Below are positions 12,555 through 23,488 of a stretch of DNA of 64,000 nucleotides, piece by piece (within the stretch, counting starts at the first letter, position 1; each line of letters opens with the position of its first letter). The notes beneath the pieces are model-generated. The model saw only the letters and a program-made list of their open reading frames with translations, was not told where the DNA came from and searched no databases. The position numbers and the translations under genes are program-made. The stretch is taken from assembly GCF_015706575.1 (NCBI RefSeq), contig NW_024037070.1, forward strand, positions 5,017,874-5,081,873, given 5' to 3'. The DNA is from Patiria miniata (Eukaryota > Echinodermata > Asteroidea > Valvatida > Asterinidae).

Positions 12555-12823
12555 GGCCAAAAAAATAGTTCTGCTTCCAGTTTCCCTACCTACCCTATTC
12601 TGACAGCCCCTACCCTCATTTTTTTTATAGAAAAAATGAGGGGGAAAAACATCCAAAACCATCAATTTCTACCTTTAACCTTGACTACACGCAGACACAT
12701 CCATATGATCGTACAGAATAAAATTGGCAAAAAAATATACATGTATTCCCTACCTGCCTTCCCTATTTTTGAATGCCAAAAATCGGAAACAGAAGTATTT
12801 TTTAATTTTTATTTTGCCTAAAC
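12555..12823. mobile_element. Probable inverted-repeat element abutting the previous one
   Basis: Left AAAATAGTTCTGCTTCC resembles rc of right AAATACTTCTGTTTCC; both ends begin AGGC. CCCTACCTRCC blocks lie inside each end. Boundaries approximate. Confidence 0.45.
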
Positions 12824-13510
12824 ATGCTGTATGAGACCCTCTTATAAAAAATATCATTTATCAACACCATCTTTAACACCTGAGGGATTGTTTACATGCT
12901 CCTCCCTGACAGAAAAATAAACATGCTCAACAATACTCAAATCTTTTGTGCCAACTTCCTTTGTAACAAATTCATCTCCCCAAAAGCCCTGGATTGTCCA
13001 CACAGGAGTGAATGGGGCCAGTATGTGCACAGCTGAAGAGCACTGTTGACAATGTCATTATGTCAACAATTGTGAATGGCTGAGAGGTAACCGTTATTTG
13101 CTAATTGAATTAAAGATACCTTCGGTGTCTTTTTTTATTCCTTTTATCATAATTTTTTTTAGAAGAAAAAAAAAAGACTACACCTCCTCACAACCACACC
13201 CTCCCCCCCCCCCAAACCAGCACCCAACCCCTCCCCTCACTTCCAATAAGCTTGAAAAAAATCCATCCCTGTTCGTTTCCAAGGTATACTTACACTACTG
13301 AATGTCAAATCACAACATCTTTAATAGGTACCGGTACAGTACATGTACTGTCAAGAATGTACATTGTATGTTCAATAATGCTAGCCAAAAATGTAATTTG
13401 AGCCAAAGTGTCACGCAAGTAATTTTCCAGATGCCTCCAGATTTCATGACATTTTAAATATCTCAGGTTTTGTGTCTGTCAGTTTCTGGCCCGCTCATGT
13501 TCCCATGAGA

Positions 13511-13532
13511 CCCCCCCCCCCCCCCCCCCCCT
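13511..13532 (+). repeat. Poly-C run
   Basis: More than 20 consecutive C on the plus strand. Similar shorter C or G runs at 9,380, 34,980, 35,858 and 51,010 are common here and may be sites of length error. Confidence 0.8.
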
Positions 13533-14241
13533 ATTCTTAAGAGTCTTCCCATGACTTTCTCTCAACCCTTAGGGCAAATTCTCAAGGATGGCCACAAATT
13601 GCAAAACCAGCTGAGAAGTTCTAACATGAATCTTCTGATAAAGTGGGGACCCTTGATGGCAGGTTCGTTATTATTGGTTTTTCGCATTGAAGGACAAGAC
13701 CAATTCTTCACGGATGTTAGCAAGGAGGATTCAATGCGTCCTTTAATTACATTTTTTTTCTAAGATCTACCCTCTCTTGAACCCTACAGTTTTCAAATTC
13801 TACTGCGCTGCTTTTCTAAATCCAAACCTTTTTAGAACTCTGGAATGTGACGGGTTTTAAATTGGTAGCTTGACCCACTCTTGAAGAGCCTGATGTGATG
13901 GACAAAAGATTGAGAACATCACACTCACAGCGTCAAGTTTCAGCAATAAATTCCGGAGATAAGAATGATGCATTGCTCCGACTGACATATTTACAACTTC
14001 AATTACATTACCAGACTGCTTCTTTTATCTACATGATTGATTGGTTGAAATTCTCAGACTGAAATTTTTTTGGATTTGGCATAATGGAGAAAACACCAGG
14101 CTTGGACAAAAAATCGCAACAAGGTCAGACAATAGGCGTGCCAAAATTGAGAGCAATTACCTGTGTAAATGTGAAAGTTATCTTTCATGATATGGAATTT
14201 GCACTGGGGTGATGCAAATTTAATATTGGATTTGTGAATCT

Positions 14242-14447
14242 GGAAAGAATGTAGTATCCAGACACCACTTTTTTGATTGTGTACAAAGTCTGTAGAGAGT
14301 CGAGTGCATTCTTAAAAAAAAAATTAACAAAATTGAAAATGTTTCTCAGTCCCAGATTCATGTCTTTTCAACATTTTTGCAATGACTGACCATCATTGAA
14401 ATAATAATATGATGAAAAAAGTGGCATCAGGACGCAACATTCTTTCC
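14242..14447. mobile_element. Inverted-repeat element, GGAAAGAATGTTGCAACC family, copy 1
   Basis: About 205 bp with ends GGAAAGAATGT and rc GGAAAGAATGTTGCGTCC. Shares CATTTTTGCAATGACTGACC and TTTCTCAGTCCCAGATTCAT with copies at 47.4, 56.9 and 58.9 kb. Confidence 0.7.
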
Positions 14448-14944
14448 GTGATTTTTTTTTCCATGAGCATTCAGACAACACTGAGTAGGCCTATACAGTG
14501 TTTATAAAATACGTCCATGAAGGATGAAGGCCATAACCCAATATTGATTTAAAGTTTTCATCACCGGATTTTATATCCCGGCTTAATACAACCTCTAATT
14601 TACAACTTTTTTATACAATAAAAACTCATTTGTTTTCTACACATAGTTAACATTACTGTAAAGAGTAACATCTGAACGTGCAGAGTACTTCGTGTATACA
14701 TTTTCAAATATTATTAACACTGACACCAAATTCAGAATAAAAGGATAAGTCATCCAAACTTTCACGTTTAATAATAAAAAAAAATTGTTAGTTTAAAAAA
14801 AAACTATGAAATAAAAGTATCAGTAAGAATTTACTATTTACTTCTTATAAGTTATAGACATAATTAGAATGCAACTTCTTCGATACCAAACCAGTAATGG
14901 CAATCAGTTTCATAACTCCGACGTGATCCAACCAACCAACTTAC

Positions 14945-15455
14945 CTTCCAAAGACACCTCCTTGCCGGCTTTCTTGAGCGCTCGCACCGCCTCGTCGTGC
15001 GTTGCGTCTCGCAAGTCCTCCCCGTTCACGGACAAAATTGCATCCCCAACGTAAAGGCTCTCCGTGTGATCCGCCGCCAAACCTTTGAAGATTTTACTGA
15101 TGATGATGGGCATTTTGTTCTCTTTCCCTCCCTTGATGCTGACTCCCAGGCCCCCCACTTCATGTTTGATGACTTTTACGACGCGTTTCTGGTTTGCAAT
15201 CGCGTCGGGAATTGTGTCCGGTCCTTGTACGCCGTGCAAGTAGTCAGAATGGCGGAGTGAATCGTTTTTGCTCGGGTTGTTGTTTTGCTCCGTCGGGCCC
15301 GTTCCCCCGCCGTTTGAGACGCCATTCGGTTCATATCCGTCCTCCAAACTTATTGTCAAGGTTTCCTCTTCGAGTGTGGCCAGGATTCGGCACCACTGGT
15401 CCCTTGCAAGTACCTCCAAAAGGCCAGATTTTGCAACTCCGGCCGCAGCCATCAT
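14945..15455 (-). CDS. SNTB1: Beta-syntrophin, first coding exon (partial gene)
   Basis: Syntrophins are cytoplasmic adaptors that bind dystrophin or dystrobrevin at the membrane and recruit channels and signalling proteins through a PDZ domain. The exon encodes 170 residues plus one base. Residues about 10-38 ([12 protein letters not shown]) are the first half of the split PH1 domain. A polar linker follows at about 41-85, then a class I PDZ at about 90-170 with carboxylate-binding loop [10 protein letters not shown] (101-110), [12 protein letters not shown], and helix B starting DATHDEAV (His153). The donor is GAAG|GTAAGTT at 14,944, at the PDZ position where I recall vertebrate syntrophins splicing. 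Tandem ATGs lie at 15,455 and 15,452; the second has the better +4 G. Order and sequence fit beta-1/beta-2 best; assignment to one vertebrate paralogue is not safe. I found no downstream exon to the left, so intron 1 is long or leaves the window. Confidence 0.93.
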
Positions 15456-17362
15456 GTTGACAAAATTCACCGCACGATGTTTTTCCTGAATTTGCTGAAC
15501 GCCTCATTTGTTATTTCTGTATTTCCTACCGCAAATCCGGAATGCTGATTCCGTCCGCAAACACAGTATGAATCCAAGAAATTAAAATTTGCTTTGGTCT
15601 GGTACCTTGTTTGTCAACATCGTGTATTGTATCAAATTGAACACGAAAATGAATTTTCTTAAAGGAGGGATGTGACTAAATTGCAATGCAAAGCTAGCTT
15701 ACGAAAAAAAGTCGCAGTGACCGCCGGCTGCATCGTGGTGCTATTTTTAAATTCCAAATTTCCTTATTTTTGTGCTTACGTCCGAAATTAAGATCAAGAT
15801 TCATTAAAAATGTAAATAATTTTTCCTTTACTTTCTTCACCTCCAAAAAGATGCCGCTTGTTTGACTCAATTACTAACTGCATGAAACCATGGAGGAATT
15901 CCTCCATGATGAAACTGAAACCTGGGTGCGGTGTGTTTTGCTTCATGATTCCTCTGCGGGTGAATTAAGGACCCCCCCCCTTCCCCCAGCCAAGACATCG
16001 ATCTTGAGAAGTAAGAAATTTACTGAAAAATTAAGGGAGATCCCCAAACGTAAAACAAAGGCCCCCCACAAATAAATTCATGGGGCATTTAAGGTTCTCA
16101 AATCACGTTCCAAATAAAAAAACTCAACAACACATTCTTGAAGAAACGTGTAGTTGGTGTTTTTAATTCATGCTTTACATGTACCATTGGCGCAATATGA
16201 CTTTACCGCGAACTATAAGCATAAAATTGATGAGCGTGTTTACTTTCCAAGTAAAGTCGTGTGCGGCGCTGTTTGCTTCTTCCATACATCCGCGGCGTGA
16301 TCGATTGATCCATTTTTGAACATTGATTCTGGCTGATAGTGATAATGTAAGTGCATGAACTAATTTTTAACATGTTGAAGAAATAACCTGAAAAAGTCAA
16401 AGGAAACTTCGAGATGAAGCGTGTGCAAAGATGGCATAATTAGCCAAAAACGGTGCCAAATCATTATCAAACTGAATTTTGAGAGCCTTATTAAAGCAAG
16501 GCATAACTTGGGAAGAGCAGTGGGCGGGGCATGTGTGTCGGGTGGGGGGGGGGGAAATGCTGGTTTCCCGCATGTCATTAATTAAGTATTTATATTTATT
16601 AAATCATGGAGGAGGAGGGCGTTCCTTCATGATTGAACTCAAGTTTGCAAGTGCGTTTGTATACAAATGTAAATGTTTGCATTCAGAATAATGAATATTT
16701 TCACAATTAGTCTTAATTTGACAAAGTGACAGGGTTTCCTTTTGCTAGGCAGTTCCCTTTTGATTGTTTCACCCAGCATGCAGTGTTCCACCCAGCATGC
16801 ATTGTTCCACGCAGGGTGTATTATCCGTGAAATGCAAAGAAATTAGTTACTTTTTTTTAGGACCCATGTGTTTGTCTTTTGCCTTTGCTTTTTTACGGAA
16901 GTCGACCATTGTGATTTGCGCATGCGTCAGTTGTCAACCAAAATAGTTGGTGGACTTTTATACATCCCTTTAAAAAAATATTCCTTGAGAGCCATGAATT
17001 AGAAAAGAAAAATTAAATCTGCAGACCTCCGCCAGCTGTTTAGCCTAGGAGTTCAAAACATAATAATGGGTTTTCATTCTCATACAGGAAGGGTTCTTCA
17101 AAGTAATCAATGCCCCCCCCCCAAAAAAAAAGAAACACTTGTGCGGATGCACCTTTGAGAATACCAACAGTTAAAAAAAAAAAAAAAAAAAAACATAGCT
17201 TTTTATTAAGTTTTGTTTTATCTTTAATCTTTCTTTTACAGTATAACTATTCCTAGAAGTAGAAGACGCTGAAGTATAACGCACCGAGCAATCTAACTGA
17301 CGATGCACTTGCAGTCAGCTGTATAATTTGTGGAAAAAAAACGTCTTGAAAATTTACGAACA
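15456..17362. other. Divergent intergenic region between syntrophin and MCAT
   Basis: Holds both upstream regions. Visible are a perfect 20 bp palindrome with arms CATGGAGGAA at 15,889-15,908, a related imperfect hairpin near 16,605-16,635, and a short tandem repeat at about 16,770-16,815 (CACCCAGCATGCA units). A T-rich stretch and possible AG at 17,221-17,240 could be the acceptor of an upstream non-coding MCAT exon, but I cannot confirm this. Confidence 0.4.
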
Positions 17363-20300
17363 ATGGCAGCTACTTTGACTAAAAATTGGACAAAACTTCA
17401 GACCATGCAGCAGATGTTCCAGCATCCTCCAATTGTAAGACACACCACCCTTGCAGATCGGAACTGGAGAATTCGTCTGAGGATTCCACCTTTATCAATT
17501 GGAGTAAGACAACTTTACTTGCGTCCGTCGGGCGTAAGGAGAGCGAGCAATCCTCGCCTCGTGTCACAGATTGTCTCGAGAACGAGATGCTGCCATCCGA
17601 GATTCTTGAACCACGAGAGGATGGGAGTTGTCCTCCAGAGAAGGCATCTTGGGTCCGAGAGCAAAGATGGTGATGATAATGAGAACGCCAGGGGTACTGT
17701 ATCAGAGGCATCAGGGGTCCGAGGTGCAACTAGACTATGGATTTATGGGATTTCTTTGAAACCTCTAATAGTCGCTGGTATTGTCTTCAAGAGATATCAG
17801 GCCCCAGACTTTAGGGACTCCAGTGCATCATTGGTACATGTTTCGATTCAGAAGTACCAGATCCTAAAGTACAAGGCCTATCGCTGTTTTGCCCATAGAG
17901 CTTAAACTACTAGAGCGCTAACTTTGTGTACATAGTGATGCCTGCTGGGCGCATCCATGTTTGTGCACAAACCTATGGAGACCTAGAAATTTTGTATGGC
18001 TTTTGAACGGCTATTTGCATATCTGCGTTTGTATTCCATACCGGTAGGCTATCGAAGCCAATACGCCCAAAACCGAAACACATGATCAGCAAATGAGTGT
18101 GTCATTTTGCTCTACGCAATCAGCGCAACGCGTGCGCATATTCGCTGCAGATGCTTCTTGCCGTCACGTTGTTTTAACAGCCAATGACGCGCTTAAGTTG
18201 TTTGCGTATGTTCTACTTGCGCGTACGTTGCATGTAGAGTACACTTTCAAAATTCAATCTATCTAATTTCATTATGTTCTACAAACACGCACATGAATTC
18301 AAAATGTCTGCGCCCAGGACGGCTTCAAAGCGTCTCCGCGCGCACAATGACGAGTTAGCACTCTAGTAATTTAATATAGCTCTATGGTTTTGCCCCAACT
18401 ATCCCACTGCTATCAGTTGGCCAAGAAACAAAATCGGCCTGGCGAAAATGGATCAGGAACGCATAATCGAGACGAAACATATAACTGGGACGAAAATTCT
18501 ATTTTGCAACAGGGAAACAAAACCCTGGCTACCTGCGTGCACATACACGTACACGTCCCAACCATTATCACTGATTCTGAGACTGATTCTGTTTCTGTTA
18601 GGCTTGAAAGCCCAGCTTGTAGAATACCATCACAGTAATTTTGAGGTCACAGGTTCAAATCCCACTTTGTCAATTTTCTTCTTTTTTGGTTCTCCCAAAA
18701 TTTGTCCTTTTTAAATTTTTTTTTAATCATAACATCAAATAAACCACAAGAGAAGCACACCAACTGATGCAAATTTTTGAGTTAACAAGGAAAAATTGAT
18801 GGACCGGATTCGAAACCCACTAGCTCTTGAACACCATACCAGCTGCTCTACCAACTGAGCTATCTAGAGACACCAATGATAATATGGCCGTTAAATTTGT
18901 TGATATCTTCGTTTGGGCGATGCTTGTCATAACCCATTACACTGTATTTCCAGAGATTGCCCCCAAACTTTACTATGCAACTTGGAACAATGGAAGTTTG
19001 GGAATCCTTGATGACAATTCAACGTTTTAATTGTTTTATTCAGAAACTAGTGAGCCTCAAGATCAATCAGCCAAGTTGAAGGCAACCCAGCGAATTCGAA
19101 CCATGCATCGACTTCTTGAGGAAGCCCAAGTACAGGAACCGACGAAGGACTTTGACTTCTCAAACATCCCTCAGCGCCGAGAAGATCGACGTCGGCCGCA
19201 GAAGACAGAAAGACCACGGATTGATCCGAAAGAGATGACTGTCTTTCTGTTCCCTGGACAAGGTACTGAGGTGCATGTATTGTCGGTTTTGTTTTGACCT
19301 TGCTGCTTGTTAGGTACAAATATAAATTATACTTTGTGATTGTCTTGGGTGCAGGTTCTCAGTTTCAAGGCATGGGGCGTCAGCTTTTGGCCTACCCCAA
19401 CGTCCGGCAGATGTTCAGCATCGCGTCGGATATCCTCGGGTACGACCTGCTGGATCTGTGTCTGAACGGATCGCAGGAGGAGCTGAACCGCACCGTGCAC
19501 AGCCAGCCAGCCGTCCTGGTGTGCTCGCTGGCTGCCGTGGAGAAACTCAAAGAGGAACAGCCGAAGGTATGGGCTCCTTGCTTACAGTATCCCCTGCACA
19601 GTTACAAAGATGGAGTCTAGAGCTACTTCATTGCATTGCTGACATACGCTTTCAATATTGGGTTTTGCCCTTCACCGACATATTGTATAAACTCTGTCTA
19701 CTCAGTGTTGCCCCCAAGTAATTGTGAGAAAAAAAAATCAGTCAGGTGGGACTTGAACCCACGACCTCCTGCTCACTAGCGCTGATGTCTTACCACTCAA
19801 CCACCAAGCTTGCTGGGGTCGGCTGGCTGGTTTGAATCAGATATTTGCCAGGGGTACCGCAATGAAACTGTTCATAAGATGGAATTTGCTTCGAGGTGAT
19901 GTAAATTCAATGTTGGGTTTTGCCCTTCACTGACATATTTTTATAAACATTGTGTACTCAGTGTTGCCCCAGTGTTTGTGAGAAAAAAATCTCTCGGGTG
20001 GAACTCGAACCCACGACCTCCTGATTACCCGCTGCTATATCTGATTCGAACTATGATGACTATTTCTAAGATGAAATTCGTGTTGGGATGATCGATGTAA
20101 ACTCAACATTAGGTTTTGCCCTTCACCGATGTAAAAACACTGTATACTCGGTGTGTTCCCTCCCCCCTCCATTCCCCCTTCTGAGTGAAAGTGAGAAAAA
20201 ATCACTCAGGTGGGACTATGAACCCACGACCACCTAATATTGAAGTTACATCACCCCGACGCAAATTCCATCTTATGAATAGTTTCATTGCAGTACCCGC

Positions 20301-22883
20301 TGCTACATCAGATTTGAACCAGCAAACTAATCCCGCAAGCTGGGTGGTCGAGTGGTAAGACATCTGCACCAGAAAGCAGGAGGTCGTGGGTTTGAGTCCC
20401 ACCCGAGTGATTTTTTTCTCACTTTCACTCGGGAGGTAACAATGTTTATACATCAGTGAAGGGCAAAACCTTATATTGAGTTGAATCCTAACCATTATAT
20501 TTTCTGTTATTTTATTGATGTCACAGGCCGTTGCAAATTGCGTAGCTGCTTCTGGCTTCAGTGTCGGAGAGTTCTCCGCTTTGGTGTTCTCTGGCGCCCT
20601 CGCGTTCAAGGACGGTAAGTTGGTCCTTAAGCAGAGTATGCGTAGTAAGACGTCATGTGAAATCAAGTTAGATTCGCACATTTTATAGTCTCACATCTAG
20701 AGAAAGTCTTATTCCTCATACTTGTATGGAAACATTGAAGAAAGATCTTGAGGATATCATTGTGATGTGTTAAAGACATGTTTTTCTTCATCACCAGCCA
20801 TACATCTGATCAAAATCCGCGCCGAGTCGATGCAGCGAGCTTCCGATCTGGTACCCAGCGGTATGCTGTCCGTGATTGGCCGGCCCGGTGTACGCTTCAA
20901 GATGATGTGTCGCGAGGCCATGGATACGTGCATAATAGACGGAGTCGAGGTACCAGTCTGCACCATCGCATCCCATCTGTTCCCAGAGGCAAAGGTCTTA
21001 GCTGGACATACAAAGGTAAATAAACACCTTTGGCCGAGTCCGAATTATGTGGTTATGGCTTGCAATTACACATTGGCCTATGGAAGCTGCTGGAGCCACT
21101 TCAAATAGACTTGTGTTACTGCTAGCCAGAGCCATGTTATTTTGAAGCGGCCTTATTTACTTATTAAAGATATAGTCCATCATTTGTAATTTGTGCATTT
21201 TGTTCGTTTGAAGCAACAGAAGTGTTCAAAATCTAATGAAGGATACTGAACAACTAACCTGATGAAGTTTCAGCTCAGCTTCAGCTGTATATTCCGAGAA
21301 AAACAGCATTCTAGGATCTCAATTTCAAATCAAAAGTTGCTGAATCATGTTTTGAAATGTTTTGAATTGCAGCAATACGCGATGTCGCGCACTGATCCGA
21401 TGAATTATAGCAACCGCGCGTGCCTGTGCGTCGTGCCAATGCTTGCGCGTGCTGCGCCGAATAACAAAACGAACTACTAATTTAAATTTTCCTACGGTGC
21501 GTCTTAAGACGCACCGTTGGAAAGACCTTCTTTTGTTGATTACTTCAAAATGATAGCTTGCCAGAAAGATTAAGGGAGTTTAGTCCACTTACTATCTTTC
21601 AACCAAGTATGTTTTTCAACAATAATACGACAGTTACTTTTTCGGATGGCTGCAAATGATGGACTATAGCTTTAAGTAAAATCATTATCCCCAATATAAT
21701 ATAATTTAAAGGTAGTATAGTGGCAACACAGCCTCACACCATTATCTAAGAAACTTCTGGAATGACCACGCCCTGGTTTTGTAAATTTTTGAACATTTAA
21801 TTTCAGGACACCATTTTGTCCAAATTTTCAGATTCCTATTGGTAATCAAAATCCAAAAATATTCGGACCACTCTGTCTTTTTTCTTGAGCTTAGTTCCTA
21901 CTGTATCAGAAAACCTGTCAGAAAACTTGGCCATTGTGACGTAAGTTATAAACAAAAAAGCGTTTCTACCAGGCTTAGTGGGAAAATGTGACATTTTCTA
22001 ACATAAGTTTATTGCTAGAATGCTCAGATAAAAAAATAAGGGTGTGAAGAAAGGTAGCAAACACAAATAGCCCGTTTGCTTCCTATTTCCTTGCGTCATA
22101 AAATATCTCTTGCATGCCCAACATGTAATCTATAAAATTAGTAAACGTTTGCCATATTGAAATACAATCTTATAATAGTTTATAGTTTATCTTATAATAG
22201 TTTATGCGGTACCCGCTGCTCTGTACATCAGATTCGAACCGGCCAACCGATCCCGTTAGCTCGGTGGTCGAGTGGTAAGACATCTGCACTAGAAAGCAGG
22301 AGGTCGTGGGTTCGAGTCCCACCCGAGTGATTTTTTCCAACTTTCACTCGGGAGGTAACACACTGAGTATACAGTGTTTAAAAAAACGTCGGTGAAGGGC
22401 AAAACCTAATTTGATTCACATTGAAGTTGCTGATCTTTAATGATCGATTAAAGATTATCAGAACACTGTTTTGATGTCTCGTTTCAGGCCTTGGATTACA
22501 TCCAAGAAATGTCCCGTCACTACTCCTTACGCAAGGTCAAGCGCGTGCCGGTCAGTGGAGCGTTTCACTCCCCGCTCATGGCCCCGGCCAGGGAGGCCTT
22601 CTACTCCGCGGTCGACCGCGTCCCCTTCGACACCCCCGTCATTAAGGTCCACTCCAACGTCAACGGGAAGCAGTACCGTCACCCGAAGCACGTCCGCACG
22701 TTGCTGAAACGCCAACTCATAGAACCCATCCACTGGGAGCAGACCATGCACGAGATGTACCAGCGCAGCAAAGGGGCCGTCTTCCCCAAGACGTTTGAGG
22801 TGGGGCCGGGGAAACAACTCGGAGGTTTCTTACAGAGGAACAACCTCAAGGCATTCCACTCCTACACAAAAGTCGATGTGTGA
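17363..22883 (+). CDS. MCAT: Malonyl-CoA-acyl carrier protein transacylase, mitochondrial
   Basis: Transfers malonyl from CoA to the mitochondrial acyl carrier protein, feeding type II fatty acid synthesis in the matrix. Six coding exons join in frame: 17,363-17,693; 19,044-19,262; 19,355-19,566; 20,527-20,614; 20,798-21,015; 22,488-22,883, giving about 487 residues with stop TGA at 22,881. Residues 1-100 are Arg-rich with almost no acids, as expected of a mitochondrial presequence. The fold starts at TVFLFPGQGSQ (about 178-186). The Ser nucleophile lies in GFSVGEF (about Ser266), the malonate-binding Arg in IKIRAESMQ, and the catalytic His in VSGAFHS (about His383). The C-terminus TFEVGPGKQLGGFL is typical. 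The exon 1 donor is uncertain: 17,670, 17,694 and 17,724 all keep frame. ATG 17,363 has a purine at -3 (AACAATGG). Human MCAT is about 390 residues; the excess is mostly N-terminal. Introns 1, 3 and 5 carry transposons and SINEs. Confidence 0.95.
17894..18386. mobile_element. hAT-like element with 8 bp target duplication in MCAT intron 1
   Basis: GTTTTGCC flanks both sides exactly (17,886-17,893 and 18,387-18,394). Termini CATAGAGCT then TACTAGAGCGCTAAC, mirrored at the right with small changes. About 490 bp, no transposase frame. The 8 bp duplication fits hAT-type transposition. Confidence 0.8.
18801..18870 (-). mobile_element. tRNA-like SINE head or tRNA pseudogene
   Basis: Minus strand has a good A box (TAGCTCAGTTGGTAGAGC) and B box-like GGTTTCGAATCC, but the acceptor and T stems do not pair. 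I call it a relic, not a working tRNA. Confidence 0.55.
19660..19850 (-). mobile_element. tRNA-derived SINE (family S1) in MCAT intron 3
   Basis: Head with A box TGGTTGAGTGG and B box GGTTCAAGTCC, then a T-rich run and body containing rc of TTTTGCCCTTCACCGACAT. One of several S1 copies in this intron. Confidence 0.75.
19905..20050 (-). mobile_element. Truncated S1 SINE in MCAT intron 3
   Basis: Contains the body TTTTGCCCTTCACTGACAT and the B box side (GGTTCGAGTTCC on the minus strand); the A box side is missing. Confidence 0.65.
20110..20300 (-). mobile_element. Truncated S1 SINE in MCAT intron 3
   Basis: Body TTTTGCCCTTCACCGATG, then TCAGGTGGGACTATGAACCC marking the B box on the minus strand. 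The head is truncated and runs into ATCACCCCGACGCAAATTCC, the family tail. Confidence 0.6.
20325..20480 (+). mobile_element. tRNA-derived SINE (family S1) in MCAT intron 3
   Basis: Plus-strand copy: A box TGGTCGAGTGG, B box GGTTTGAGTCC, T run, then GTGAAGGGCAAAACC. Ends about 40 bases before MCAT exon 4. Confidence 0.75.
21164..21675 (+). mobile_element. TTAA-flanked element, family TTAA-2, copy 2 (MCAT intron 5)
   Basis: Lies between TTAA at 21,164-21,167 and 21,672-21,675 with matching AGTCCATCATTTGY termini. Carries a perfect 24 bp palindrome (arms ACGGTGCGTC around TTAA) at 21,494-21,517. Confidence 0.8.
22245..22415 (+). mobile_element. tRNA-derived SINE (family S1) in MCAT intron 5
   Basis: Best-preserved S1 copy: A box at 22,265-22,275 and B box GGTTCGAGTCC at 22,309-22,319, T run after the tRNA-like part, then GGTGAAGGGCAAAACC. 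Ends about 70 bases before MCAT exon 6. Confidence 0.8.
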
Positions 22884-23148
22884 TGTGCAAACGGCGACGG
22901 GTTTTGTCAAAAACTCTGAGCATGTTTAAGGCAGAACAGTGCTTAACCCACAGTAAATGGTATTTGTGATCACTTTCAAAAGACCCCAATGCATCCATCC
23001 AAATCTTATGTATCCATCATCAAGTAACGATCCAGGAGATTTAAGACTAGGAGTTTTTGGATCATTTCTCTGAATTGGTTGGATGGCTCTGTCACGGACA
23101 TTACACTTTTGTAATGCTGGAATTGCCTTGGACTAGTATTGCCTTCTA

Positions 23149-23488
23149 GGGGTTCCGTGCACAAGTACTCCTCCAACTGCCAGAAAAGGAGAGTTGGGGG
23201 TGACCTAGACTGGTTTCCAGTCCATCCACTGCGTATTTCGAATGATCGAAAGTTATTGGGGGCGGGGATAAGTCTGGGAGACCATCGCAAGTTAAATTGG
23301 AACGTATTCGCGCGCCGACGATGCCTGATGCACACGCGAAGCCACTGTTGCTATAGCTTAGGCACATTCAGGAAGTCGTGCGTACTTTGCGCGCGAACCA
23401 GTACATTACAGTACACATTACAGTCCCGTCCACCGATTTCTCAAAAGTGTTAAAAACGCGCCCTCTTTGTTGGTGCACGGAGCCCATT
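23149..23488. mobile_element. Inverted-repeat element (GGGCTCCGTGCAC family), copy 2
   Basis: Ends GGGGTTCCGTGCAC and rc GGGCTCCGTGCACC. Interior AGAGTTGGGGGTGACC is shared with 12,292-12,553. Lies 0.27 kb past the MCAT stop, so it may be in the 3' UTR. Confidence 0.65.

Larger units (their letters stand above)
1..14944. other. Non-coding stretch, probably syntrophin intron 1
   Basis: No reading frame here resembles a known protein, and none shows exon-like borders that continue the syntrophin frame. The content is repeats: TTAA-flanked elements at 0.65-1.18, 3.2-3.66, 6.55-6.97, 8.33-8.73 and 9.5-11.13 kb, SINEs at about 1.4-2.8, 4.1-4.3 and 8.1-8.3 kb, inverted-repeat elements at 4.35-4.71, 12.29-12.82 and 14.24-14.45 kb, and poly-C and A-rich runs. 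I see nothing specific in 5.0-6.5, 7.0-8.1 or 11.2-12.2 kb. Assignment as an intron rests only on the syntrophin donor at 14,944 pointing left. Confidence 0.5.

Noticed and set aside
17386..17673. Alternative frame for MCAT exon 1 (acidic/Ser-rich)
   Set aside because: No ATG near its start and a stop just upstream; the other frame begins with a well-placed ATG and an Arg-rich presequence.
18801..18870. Functional tRNA gene on the minus strand
   Set aside because: D arm is good but acceptor and T stems do not pair.
22245..22330. Functional tRNA gene
   Set aside because: Good A and B boxes, but the cloverleaf does not close and the sequence continues into a shared SINE body present in several copies.
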